Below, one piece after another: positions 1-8,175 of a stretch of 36,557 nucleotides of DNA. The translations under genes and the position numbers were made by a program. The notes beneath the pieces were generated by a model. It worked only from the letters and a program-made list of their open reading frames with translations. It was not told the origin of the DNA and did not search any database. Position 1 is the stretch's first letter; each line of letters opens with the position of its first letter. The stretch covers positions 1 to 36,557 of the forward strand of contig VGOW01000039.1 in NCBI GenBank assembly GCA_016875735.1. Reading direction: 5' to 3'. Origin of the DNA: Chloroflexota bacterium (lineage in GTDB: Bacteria > Chloroflexota > Anaerolineae > Anaerolineales > VGOW01).

Positions 1-1913
1 GTCTGCGAAGCAATGTCGTCGATGGTTTCGACTATCGCTCCAATCTGGTCGGAGCGCCGCCCCATCTCTTTCACCTTCGCCGCCGACAGGCCCACTTTGG
101 CTTTGATGCTCTCCATGCCTTTGATGGTTTCGGCCACCTTCTGCGCCCCGCCCCGCGCTTCCTGCGCCGCCTGAGCCGAACCCTGAGCGTCGGACTGGAC
201 GATGATTTGCACTTGCTGGATGGCGCTCGTGATTTGGGTCGTGACGTTGGAAGCTTTGCCGACGGCGGCGGCTTGTTCCTGGGCGCCCTTGGCCACCCCC
301 TCAATCGCTCGTTTCATCTGCTCCACCGATGAGGCCGTTCGAATCACACCTTCGGTTTGTTGGCTGGTGCCGCGCGCCACCTGTTGAATGGTGGTCGCAA
401 TCTGCGACGTGCCCTGCCCGGCCTGAGCGGCCGCCGAGGCCAGTTGGCCGGAAGCCGATTGAACACCGGAGGCATTCTGCGACACTTCGCCCACCGCGCG
501 CCGCAGGTTGGCAATCATTTGCGCGAAGGCGTTGCCCAGCACATCCCGTTCAGATTTCAACGTCACGTTTCCGGTGAGATCGCCACCGGCTATTTTGTCG
601 GCCACCCCGGCCACGTTCTGCAAGTAAGCCGTCATTTGCGCGAAGGCGTTGCCCAGCACATCGCGCTCGGATTTCAACGTCACGTTTCCGGTGAGATCGC
701 CACCGGCTATTTTGTCGGCCACCCCGGCCATGTTCTGCAAGTAAGCCGTCATCCGGCGGAAAGCATCAGCCAACTGCCCGATCTCATCTTGGCTGTTCAC
801 TTCCAGCGTTTGATTGAGATCGCCTTCGGCGATGCCGGCCGCGGCGCGTTTCACCTGCTCCAACCCATCGTTGGCGGCCAAATAGAAACCCACAAACAGC
901 CACGCCGCCAGCGCCGTCAGAACCGTGACCACTCCGAGAACAACGTTTCTGCTTGTTGAGAGTCGTTGGCCGCGCGCGGCCAACAGGCGATCCAATTCGG
1001 CATCCAGCGCCCGCACCAATTCGAACTCGGCGTCTATGGCTTGGGTGGCCGCGTCGAAATACTCGGTGGGGGTGATGGTGACGGTTTCGGCGTTGATCAC
1101 GTCTTTTTCAAGCATCTCCAGAAAGGCTCGCTGTCGAGTCTCGGCCTCCTGAAGTTGCCGCTCCATCCCAGCGCGCACCGACGGATTGAAAGCCAATGCT
1201 TTCGTCACCTTCTCGCCCGCTTGCCGGGTAGCGTTCTGGCTGCTCCTCAACATGAACTCCAGAGCCGCCGCCTGCTCGCGGATGGTGCCATTGCCTAACG
1301 CCGCCGTGCCAAAGGCCCGCGCCTGCCCCAGATATTCGGTCGCCGCCGGGTAATCGCTCACAACCATGATCATGAGATAGAAGGTGTCATTCTCCGGGTC
1401 CAGAGTGAGGCTCGAAGCATCGGCGATGAGCACGCGAAAATCTAGAATCTCTTCAATCAAGTCCGTATGGCGCGTGAAACTCTCATCGGCCGAGAGGCTC
1501 TTCACGTCAGACTGCAGGCCGCGCCATTTGGTCTTGAGCGCCTCCCAGCGTTCGCGGCTTCCGAATTCGGCTCCGTATTTCTCGTCCATCGCATCCACCG
1601 CGCGGAGGTCTTCTTCGATCAGCGCTTGCTTCTGCGTCACGACGTCGGCGAACGACTCGTCGCCGCCGAGGAAAGCCGCCGACGCGCCGCGATGCTGTTG
1701 GATATGCTGAAGCAGCGCCAGCGTGGGCGGCAGATATTCGGCGCCTTTCACTTCTTCGCCGGTGAAGTCAATATCCGCATTGAGAGCCGCGACTGTTTGA
1801 TAGATGGGCATGGCGAGGGCCAACACGAAGACCGCCGCCACCGCCAACATTTTGTGGGAGTAGGTGAGGCGATTCATGAGCCCGATGGCGGGCCGAAACA
1901 GGATTGCTTTCAT
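1..1913 (-). CDS. Methyl-accepting chemotaxis protein, C-terminus cut by window edge
   Basis: Chemoreceptor that would signal to CheA/CheW from the inner membrane. The gene runs off the left edge, so 637 codons are visible with no stop. Start ATG at 1911-1913 is preceded by AAGGAG eight bases upstream. A short cytoplasmic N-terminus leads to a first membrane segment (about residues 18-40), a helical sensing region with many charged residues up to about residue 315, and a second membrane segment just after the motif RLSTSRNVV. Next come three HAMP-like units and the start of the signalling coiled coil, ending at the window edge in RRSDQIGAIVETIDDIAS, a typical MCP signalling motif. Two of the HAMP-like units are a near-perfect 117-bp tandem duplication. 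The ligand is unknown. Family assignment is confident. Confidence 0.93.
   Translation of the reverse strand, partial: MKAILFRPAIGLMNRLTYSHKMLAVAAVFVLALAMPIYQTVAALNADIDFTGEEVKGAEYLPPTLALLQHIQQHRGASAAFLGGDESFADVVTQKQALIEEDLRAVDAMDEKYGAEFGSRERWEALKTKWRGLQSDVKSLSADESFTRHTDLIEEILDFRVLIADASSLTLDPENDTFYLMIMVVSDYPAATEYLGQARAFGTAALGNGTIREQAAALEFMLRSSQNATRQAGEKVTKALAFNPSVRAGMERQLQEAETRQRAFLEMLEKDVINAETVTITPTEYFDAATQAIDAEFELVRALDAELDRLLAARGQRLSTSRNVVLGVVTVLTALAAWLFVGFYLAANDGLEQVKRAAAGIAEGDLNQTLEVNSQDEIGQLADAFRRMTAYLQNMAGVADKIAGGDLTGNVTLKSERDVLGNAFAQMTAYLQNVAGVADKIAGGDLTGNVTLKSERDVLGNAFAQMIANLRRAVGEVSQNASGVQSASGQLASAAAQAGQGTSQIATTIQQVARGTSQQTEGVIRTASSVEQMKRAIEGVAKGAQEQAAAVGKASNVTTQITSAIQQVQIIVQSDAQGSAQAAQEARGGAQKVAETIKGMESIKAKVGLSAAKVKEMGRRSDQIGAIVETIDDIASQ
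515..748 (-). repeat. 117-bp tandem duplication (39 residues) inside the MCP HAMP region
   Basis: The stretches at about 515-631 and 632-748 are almost identical, with only a few substitutions. The period of 117 bp is read from the start of the shared word gcgcgaaggcgttgcccagc at 521 and 638. Each copy encodes a unit containing AGVADKIAGGDLTGNV and SERDVLGNAFAQM. The duplication keeps the reading frame and adds one HAMP-like unit. Confidence 0.9.
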
Positions 1914-1928
1914 TGTTGTTAACTCCTT

Positions 1929-1960
1929 GTCATTGCGAGCGATTTGTGCGAAGCAATCTC
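1929..1960. repeat. GTCATTGCGAG...GAAGCAATCTC half-element
   Basis: This 32-bp stretch in the MCP leader begins with gtcattgcgag and ends with gaagcaatctc. The same end motifs occur in a full 84-bp palindromic element at 34830-34913 and, inverted, at 12320-12368. It is one member of a dispersed repeat family. Confidence 0.6.
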
Positions 1961-1983
1961 GCGCGCCGCGAAAAGACAAAGCG

Positions 1984-2013
1984 ATGATAAGCGAATGGTT
2001 TCCATCTTGTCCA
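1984..2013 (-). promoter_or_regulatory. Candidate sigma70 promoter of the MCP gene
   Basis: On the minus strand TGGACA (2008-2013) and TATCAT (1984-1989) are separated by 18 bases, about 70 bases upstream of the MCP start. The match is moderate. Confidence 0.4.
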
Positions 2014-2078
2014 TAAACAACGCATAAATGATTGTGAAAATTGATTCGGATTTGTCGAGTCTCTTTGGGCAATGGGCA

Positions 2079-2109
2079 ACAAAAGACCCCGCCTTTTGGT
2101 GGCGGGGTC
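2079..2109 (-). terminator. Rho-independent terminator of metK
   Basis: Read on the minus strand, GACCCCGCC and GGCGGGGTC form a perfect 9-bp stem (2085-2109) with a 7-base loop, followed by TTTTGTT. It lies about 30 bases after the metK stop codon. Confidence 0.93.
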
Positions 2110-2140
2110 TCCAATGATTCGAGTTCTGCTCGGCGAGCAA

Positions 2141-3358
2141 TCAAGCCATTTGCTCGGCGGCTTCCTTCAGGGCATCGGCTTTGCTCGTCACTTCCCACGG
2201 CGCGTCAATGTCGGTGCGGCCAAAGTGGCCGTAAGCCGCTGTCTTGCGATAGATCGGGCGGCGCAGGTTGAGGTCGCGGATGATCGCGCCGGGCCGCAGA
2301 TCGAAATGCTGTTTGACCAGTTCCACGATATTGTGATCGGCGATCTTGCCCGTGCCGAACGTTTCGACATTAACGCTCAACGGGTGGGCAACGCCGATGG
2401 CGTAGGCAACCTGAATCTCGCACCGATCGGCCAACCCCGCCGCCACCACATTTTTCGCCACCCAGCGCGCGGCATACGCCGCCGACCGATCCACTTTTGT
2501 CGGGTCTTTGCCGCTGAAAGCGCCGCCGCCGTGTCGGCTCATGCCGCCGTAAGTGTCCACGATGATTTTGCGCCCGGTCACTCCGGCGTCGCCCATTGGC
2601 CCGCCGATCACGAACCGACCGGTGGGGTTGATGAAAATTTTCATGTCGCCATTGCGCATCTCGCGCGGGATGACGGGCTTGATCACCGTGTCGATGACGG
2701 CGTCCCGAATTTCATTCTGCCCAATCTCCGGCGCGTGCTGGGTGCTGATCAGCACCGTATCCACTCGCTTCGGTTTGCCATAAGAGTATTCGATGGTGAC
2801 TTGCGTTTTGCCATCGGGCCGCAGCCACGGCAGCTCGCCGCATTTGCGCACGTGCGCCAGCCGCCGCGAAAGGTTGTGCGCGAGGTAAATAGGCATGGGC
2901 ATCAGCGCGTCGGTTTCGTTGCAGGCAAACCCAAACATCATTCCTTGATCGCCCGCGCCCACTTTTTCGATCGCCTCTTCGGACATCTCGCCGGTTTTCT
3001 CTTCCAGCGCATGATCGACGCCCATGGCAATATCGGGGCTTTGGCTGGCAATGGCCGTCTGCACGCCGCAGGTGCTGGCGTCGAAACCCTTGTCGCTGGA
3101 GTCATAACCGATCTCACGGACGACGCGCCGGGCAAGTTCATCGAAGTTGACGAAGGCGTGGGTGGTGATCTCGCCGAGCAGAATCACGAATCCGGTTTTG
3201 GTCGCCGTCTCGCAAGCCACGCGGCTCATCGGGTCCTGTTCGAGGCAGGCATCCAGCACGGCATCGCTGATCTGATCGCACAGTTTATCGGGGTGGCCTT
3301 CGGTGACGGATTCGGAAGTGAACATCAGGCTCGGTTCACTCATGAAGGTCGTGGTCAT
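2141..3358 (-). CDS. metK: S-adenosylmethionine synthetase (methionine adenosyltransferase)
   Basis: Makes S-adenosylmethionine from methionine and ATP in the cytoplasm. The predicted 405 residues match the usual family length. Visible motifs are [20 protein letters not shown] at the N-terminus, [16 protein letters not shown] (ATP-binding) and [20 protein letters not shown] (phosphate-binding loop). The start was set at ATG 3356-3358 because AAGGAGA lies about nine bases upstream. A longer in-frame extension to 3469 would run back through the terminator of the leader and is rejected. The gene is preceded by a SAM-I riboswitch with its own terminator and followed by a strong terminator, so it is a single-gene unit under feedback control by its own product. 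Confidence 0.98.
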   Translation of the reverse strand: MTTTFMSEPSLMFTSESVTEGHPDKLCDQISDAVLDACLEQDPMSRVACETATKTGFVILLGEITTHAFVNFDELARRVVREIGYDSSDKGFDASTCGVQTAIASQSPDIAMGVDHALEEKTGEMSEEAIEKVGAGDQGMMFGFACNETDALMPMPIYLAHNLSRRLAHVRKCGELPWLRPDGKTQVTIEYSYGKPKRVDTVLISTQHAPEIGQNEIRDAVIDTVIKPVIPREMRNGDMKIFINPTGRFVIGGPMGDAGVTGRKIIVDTYGGMSRHGGGAFSGKDPTKVDRSAAYAARWVAKNVVAAGLADRCEIQVAYAIGVAHPLSVNVETFGTGKIADHNIVELVKQHFDLRPGAIIRDLNLRRPIYRKTAAYGHFGRTDIDAPWEVTSKADALKEAAEQMA

Positions 3359-3430
3359 TGTTTCAGTGTCTCCTTTTCGTGGCGAAGGACGAATTTCTTT
3401 CGTCAGCGCCCATTCGTCATGGGTTATCAA

Positions 3431-3458
3431 ACAAAAACCCCTTCTGGCAGAGAAGGGG
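3431..3458 (-). terminator. Riboswitch-controlled intrinsic terminator in the metK leader
   Basis: On the minus strand CCCCTTCT and AGAAGGGG form a perfect 8-bp stem (3438-3458) with a 5-base loop, followed by TTTTTGT. The CUUCUC part of the 5' arm can instead pair, with one G-U pair, with GAGAGG at the 3' end of the aptamer P1 helix. This is the expected antiterminator arrangement of a SAM-I off switch. Confidence 0.88.
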
Positions 3459-3480
3459 CGCGAATGCATAATGCTCGCGG

Positions 3481-3680
3481 CCTCTCATCTTCCAGACAAG
3501 GGCGATAAACACATCGCCCCTACATGCCGGAATTGGCACCTTGGGGTTAGTCGATTAGCCCGGTAGTCCAGCAGTCTGGCGGTCGTCTGACCAGCCGACT
3601 ATTCGACTCACTGACCACTTGACTAATCACAGGTTGCCGAGGCTTCATCGGGCCGGTCCCTCCGCCTCTCTGGATAAGAT
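3481..3680 (-). ncRNA. SAM-I (S-box) riboswitch in the metK leader
   Basis: The minus strand carries the S-box core: CTTATCCAGAGAGGCGGAGG, then GACCGGCCCGATGAAGCC, CGGCAACC, GGTGCCAATTCC and finally GGAAGATGAGAGG, which pairs with the 5' end to close P1. The aptamer spans about 200 nt, longer than the roughly 100-130 nt usual for the class. The extra length lies in the P3 arm (about 95 nt between GCAACC and GGTGCC) and in a P4 hairpin GGGCGAT/ATCGCCC. SAM binding would favour the terminator at 3431-3458 and shut off metK. Assignment rests on conserved core sequences. Confidence 0.95.
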
Positions 3681-3711
3681 TGCCGTGTGAGGGCTATTGG
3701 GTTGTGGCGGG

Positions 3712-3740
3712 ATGTTACCATGCGGAGGAGGGGTTGTCAA
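3712..3740 (-). promoter_or_regulatory. metK: Sigma70-type promoter of the metK riboswitch unit
   Basis: On the minus strand a perfect TTGACA (3735-3740) and TAACAT (3712-3717) are separated by 17 bases. The -10 box lies about 30 bases upstream of the first conserved riboswitch base, so the aptamer is at the 5' end of the transcript. Confidence 0.88.
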
Positions 3741-3752
3741 TGAAATGCTACA

Positions 3753-3920
3753 ATGATCGCCTTGCTCTACATTCAACACGCAACACTCATCACCCCGCAC
3801 CAGCGCATCGAAGACGGCTCCGTCCTCATCGGCGCGGATCGCATCATCGCCGTCAATGAGCCGCCGCCATTCGGCGCGCGCGTTCTGGCAAAGTTACCCA
3901 TTAACAAACAAGCGCCCTGA
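3753..3920 (+). pseudogene. Truncated N-terminus of an amidohydrolase-family enzyme
   Basis: A 55-residue reading frame (ATG 3753, or TTG 3762) encodes LYIQHATLITPHQRIEDGSV followed by LIGADRIIAVNE. This is the N-terminal beta-sandwich pattern of amidohydrolases such as N-acetylglucosamine-6-phosphate deacetylase or dihydroorotase. The frame then meets unrelated sequence and stops at 3918-3920, and no metal-binding HxH motif or catalytic barrel follows. TACAAT at 3749-3754 may be its old -10 box. I read it as a remnant whose other nine tenths are missing. Which amidohydrolase it was cannot be decided. Confidence 0.6.
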
Positions 3921-4068
3921 GCGGAGGGCATGGGCGCTGTTTCCATGCCCGTAGTCGAAGGGTGCGGGTCTTGCGCACCGCCCGCGTTCCTTCGGCAAGC
4001 TCAGGACAAGCCTTCAACTGCGGCCCGCGAACAGCACGCGGGCCTCCGCTCAGGACGCTACCTTCTTT

Positions 4069-4205
4069 ATGAACAAGATTCGCCTCCTCATTGCCGACGA
4101 CCACACCCTCGTCCGCAGGTGGCCGACCGGGCGCAGGCGGCCATTCGGGCGCGCGAGGCCGGGTTGGGCAGAGGCTCTGCGGCCCGCAAAAATGGAAAGC
4201 CCTGA
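4069..4205 (+). pseudogene. Fused remnants: response-regulator N-terminus and an unknown C-terminus
   Basis: ATG at 4069 opens with MNKIRLLIADDHTLVR, the characteristic first strand and acidic pair of NarL/LuxR-type response regulators. Homology is lost after 16 residues. A different frame then gives VADRAQAAIRAREAG and ends KNGKP with a stop at 4203-4205, overlapping the start of the next remnant at 4192. That overlap looks like a normal gene junction, so this stretch appears to be the head of one gene joined to the tail of another by deletion. It has no phosphoacceptor Asp and no DNA-binding domain. Confidence 0.5.
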
Positions 4206-4781
4206 GTCATCCTCGCCCATCGTCACCCGCGCGGTGGCCGCCGGACTGCGCGGCGAGCATTGTGAAAATTACGAATTGCCGCGTTGGCAGAAGATTGCCC
4301 TCGCTGCGCTGGGGCGATTGTCGCAATCCGCCGCCCTCGCCGCCATTCCGCCGTTCCAAATCCTCTCCGCCCTCCCGCCGTCCGCCGTCTCCGATCTTTC
4401 GATTGACGCCCTCGCCGCCAATCGACTCCGCGATTATGCCTCCCTTCCCCTCTCACGCAGTGATGAGGGAAGGGCCGGGGATGGGGGTCGTTATCCGGCC
4501 ATTGCAATCGGCGCGGCGCTGGGCGGCGCAACCGCTCGCCGCTGGCCACGTTCTCGCGCACGCCCGATATGGTTGCTTTCGACGATTGGTTGGAGGCTCT
4601 GCGCGGCTTCGATTGGATCAACGTCGGCGCGCGGCGCTCGCATTACCCGGCCGATGCGTGGGCGGTTGCCCATTGGAGCGATTCATTGCGCGATTGGGCG
4701 AAACAAAACGCTCAACCGATTCGGTCTCGTTTGAGGGCGGAGGAGTTGCAGGGGTTAGCGGGAGAGGAGGAACGCGGATGA
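4192..4781 (+). pseudogene. Decayed gene of unknown family
   Basis: ATG at 4192 opens MESPESSSPIVTRAVAAGL, followed by an alpha-helical, Ala/Leu-rich sequence (for example LPRWQKIALAALGRLSQSAA). It is interrupted near 4442-4492 by a CCCTCTCAC-type palindrome encoding SLPLSRSDEGRAGDGG. After about 4540 coding character shifts frame: a second frame (from about 4560 to the stop at 4779-4781) gives MVAFDDWLEALRGFDWINVG and HYPADAWAVAHWSDSLRDWA. I do not recognise the family. The two halves in different frames suggest an internal deletion or frameshift, though assembly collapse is possible. Confidence 0.45.
4442..4492. repeat. CCCTCTCAC/GTGATGAGGG palindrome in a remnant gene
   Basis: The stretch contains ccctctcac gca gtgatgaggg followed by ggccggggatgggg. 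It belongs to the same CCCTCACCCC/CCCTCTCCC family seen near 7678, 7949, 34067 and 35372. Confidence 0.55.
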
Positions 4782-4845
4782 ACGCTGATTCTTTTTGTGA
4801 TTCATCCGCGAGTATCCGCTCGATCCGCGTCATCGGCGGCCAGAA
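4770..4845. repeat. GCGGATGAACGCTGATT-type intergenic repeat
   Basis: The stretch gcggatgaacgctgatt followed by gattcatccgcgag lies between the remnants and the end of the sugar transferase gene. A more complete relative lies at 29777-29867. No gene is seen in it. Confidence 0.5.
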
Positions 4846-6249
<1,404 letters not shown>

Positions 6250-6261
6250 CAGAAAACAGAT

Positions 6262-6330
6262 TCACCGCGAAGGCACAAAGGCTCAAAGATTCACAAAGGA
6301 TTCTTGGTGGCTTCGCGCCTTCGTGGTTAA
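6262..6330. repeat. CACCGCGAAGGCACAAAGG-type intergenic repeat
   Basis: This 69-bp stretch between murE and the sugar transferase has imperfectly complementary ends (ccgcgaaggc and gccttcgtgg) around a tract with caaagg repeated. I see no gene in it. Confidence 0.5.
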
Positions 6331-6347
6331 TACAGCGCAAGCCCAGA

Positions 6348-7919
6348 TTATAACGGTTTGCTCGTGGGCAGGGCGGGCATGGCCGGGCCGGGCAGGCCAA
6401 GCCGCGCGCTCAACGCCGCGCGCAGAGCCAGCCGATCATCCCACGGATACTCGATCCCGCCGAAGCACATGCTCTGCTCGTGCGCTTTGCCGCAGGCCAT
6501 CACCACATCGCCGGGGCGGGCCATGTTCACCGCAAACCGGATCGCCTCGCCGCGATCGGCGATGCGCCAAAATGTTCGGCCCTCCACACCGCCTTTGCTC
6601 TTCGCGCCCTCGGCGCTCTCGGCCATGATCGCCTCGAGCGATTCGGTGCGCGGGTCTTCGGCGGTGATGATCGCGCAATCGGCCCACTCCGCCGCCACCT
6701 CGCCCATCCACCGCCGCTTGGTCACATCGCGCAAACCTGCCGAGCCGAACACCACGATCACCCGGCCCTTCGACAACTGCCGCGCCGTTTCGAGCGCGCG
6801 CTTCAGCGCATTCGGCGTGTGAGCGAAATCGACGATGGCGATGAACTCCTGGCCGAGATCGAATCGCTCCATTCGACCGGGCACGCCTTTGAGCGACTCG
6901 ATCCCGCAGGCGACCGTCTCCGCGCTCAAGCCCAACCCTTTCAGCCCGACCGCCATCGCCGCGAGGCAGTTGGAGAGGTTGTAGGAGCCGAGGAGGGACG
7001 TTTGGAAAGGATGAAGGATGAAGGATGAAGGATGGATCTTGGCTGTGAAATGGGTGGAGTCGGGGTGGAACACAATGTCTGTCGCACGCACGTCTGCGCC
7101 TTCCTGCAAGCCATAGGAAACGCAGGGCACGCTGATCCGCGCGCGGAGATAATCGAACGAGTCGTCGTCGGCGTTGAGGACGGCCAGTTTGCTCAGGCCC
7201 GGTTTGGCCCACGCCGTCGCCAGCGACTCGAACAGCATGGCTTTGGCCGCGCGATAGTTTTCGAGCGAGCCGTGAAAGTCGAGATGCTCGTGGGTGATGT
7301 TGGTGACGACGGCAATATCGTATTCGCAGGCGGTCACACGGTGCTGGGCGAGTCCGTGAGAGGTCGTTTCGAGAACGCAGTGAGTCATCCCCGAGTCGGC
7401 CATTTGGGCGAGATAGCGTTGCACGTCGGGCGCGTCGGGAGTCGTCGTGTGCAGTCCGGTATCGAGAATCTGATCGCCAATGACGGCGTTGACGGTGCTG
7501 ATCAGCCCGGCTTTGAGTCCGGCGGCGAGCAGAATGCTGTGAATGAGATTGCTCGTGGTCGTTTTGCCGTCGGTGCCGGTCACGCCGATCATCACCATTT
7601 TGCGCGCGGGGAAATCGTGGAAGGCGGCGCACAGCCAAGCCAATGCTTCGGCGGCGTCGGGGACGCGGACGAAGAGGCCCTCACCCCCCGGCCCCCTCTC
7701 CCATTGGGGAGAGGGGGAGTCAAGCACAATGGCGACTGCGCCGCGCTCAAGGGCTTGCGGAATGAACGTGTGCCCATCCACCGTGCCGCCGCGCCGGGCG
7801 ACGAACAGCGCACCCGGAGTCACGCGGCGCGAGTCGTGCTCGATGGCGGTGATGTCGGGGTCGCCGGGCGTGCGATGGAGGATGGAAGGGAGGGCCGAGA
7901 GGAGTTGCGAGAGGCGCAC
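6348..7919 (-). CDS. murE: UDP-N-acetylmuramoyl-tripeptide synthetase (MurE)
   Basis: ATP-dependent Mur ligase adding the third amino acid to UDP-MurNAc-L-Ala-D-Glu in cytoplasmic peptidoglycan synthesis. Seen are the P-loop GVTGTDGKTTTSN, the motif LETTSHGLAQHRV, NITHEHLDFHGS and the C-terminal ligase domain with IVDFAHTPNALKRALE. The substrate motif reads EDPR (about residue 420) where meso-diaminopimelate enzymes usually have DNPR, so the added residue (mDAP, ornithine or lysine) is uncertain. The start was set at GTG 7917-7919 (VRLSQLLSALPS); a frame open to 7973 would run through a palindrome and is unlikely. Two insertions look repeat-derived: about residues 68-81 (palindrome at 7678-7720) and about 296-305 (GATGAAGG repeats at 7007-7035). 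The reading frame remains intact. Confidence 0.95.
   Translation of the reverse strand: MRLSQLLSALPSILHRTPGDPDITAIEHDSRRVTPGALFVARRGGTVDGHTFIPQALERGAVAIVLDSPSPQWERGPGGEGLFVRVPDAAEALAWLCAAFHDFPARKMVMIGVTGTDGKTTTSNLIHSILLAAGLKAGLISTVNAVIGDQILDTGLHTTTPDAPDVQRYLAQMADSGMTHCVLETTSHGLAQHRVTACEYDIAVVTNITHEHLDFHGSLENYRAAKAMLFESLATAWAKPGLSKLAVLNADDDSFDYLRARISVPCVSYGLQEGADVRATDIVFHPDSTHFTAKIHPSSFILHPFQTSLLGSYNLSNCLAAMAVGLKGLGLSAETVACGIESLKGVPGRMERFDLGQEFIAIVDFAHTPNALKRALETARQLSKGRVIVVFGSAGLRDVTKRRWMGEVAAEWADCAIITAEDPRTESLEAIMAESAEGAKSKGGVEGRTFWRIADRGEAIRFAVNMARPGDVVMACGKAHEQSMCFGGIEYPWDDRLALRAALSARLGLPGPAMPALPTSKPL
7007..7035. repeat. Heptad GATGAAG repeat inside murE
   Basis: The plus strand carries four successive units of aggatga inside murE, encoding IHPSSFILHPF on the minus strand. 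The frame is preserved, and the encoded segment sits just before the family motif LLGSYNLSN. Confidence 0.8.
7678..7720. repeat. CCCTCACCCC/CCCCTCTCCC palindromic element in frame in murE
   Basis: CCCCCTCTCCC (7692-7702) and GGGAGAGGGGG (7707-7717) form an 11-bp inverted repeat, preceded by ccctcacccccc. It encodes SPSPQWERGPGGEG in the N-terminal domain of MurE without shifting the frame. Confidence 0.85.
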
Positions 7920-7948
7920 GATGGAGGGGATTATAACCCCCACCCCGG

Positions 7949-7984
7949 CCCTCCCCCATTTGCAAAACCACAAATGGGGGAGGG
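7949..7984. repeat. 14-bp perfect inverted repeat upstream of murE
   Basis: CCCTCCCCCATTTG and CAAATGGGGGAGGG are separated by 8 bases, about 30 bases upstream of the murE start. The region 7985-8175 continues with further GC-rich hairpins and contains no gene. Confidence 0.85.
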
Positions 7985-8072
7985 AGTCATTTCTCCCCTC
8001 TCCAAAAGTGTTCTTCTTTTGGGGACCCTCTTGCAGAGGGCAGGTGGGTTGGGGGTGGGGTCAAAACCGCTG

Positions 8073-8117
8073 GGGGGCGAAGCCCCCGTGCGCAGCCCCC
8101 CGTAGCCCCGAAGGGGC
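8073..8117. repeat. GC-rich hairpins downstream of the J-domain/FGE-like gene
   Basis: Two perfect hairpins, GGGGGC-GAA-GCCCCC (8073-8087) and GCCCC-GAA-GGGGC (8105-8117), lie 60-105 bases beyond the stop codon of the gene at 8176-9135. They may act in termination. Hairpins downstream of variable regions are also a feature of diversity-generating retroelement targets, but these lie farther away than in the model system. Confidence 0.6.
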
Positions 8118-8175
8118 GGAGTGGGCAGACCCCCCGATTCAGGATCCCAGCATTCCAGAATCCAGAAGATCAGAA

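Noticed and set aside
2072-3508. A 478-codon plus-strand open frame opposite metK
   Set aside because: It mirrors metK codon structure, runs through the metK terminator and riboswitch leader, and shows no protein family features.
7923-7940. TATAAT ten bases upstream of the murE GTG as a leaderless promoter
   Set aside because: The -10 sequence is perfect, but spacing differs from the six-base pattern of the other cases and no -35 element is present, so I did not list it as a promoter.
7920-8175. Possible template repeat or small RNA next to the FGE-like gene
   Set aside because: I looked for a near-copy of 8194-8283 differing at adenines, and none is present. The region consists of GC-rich hairpins and short repeats only. 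No reverse transcriptase gene is found anywhere in the window.
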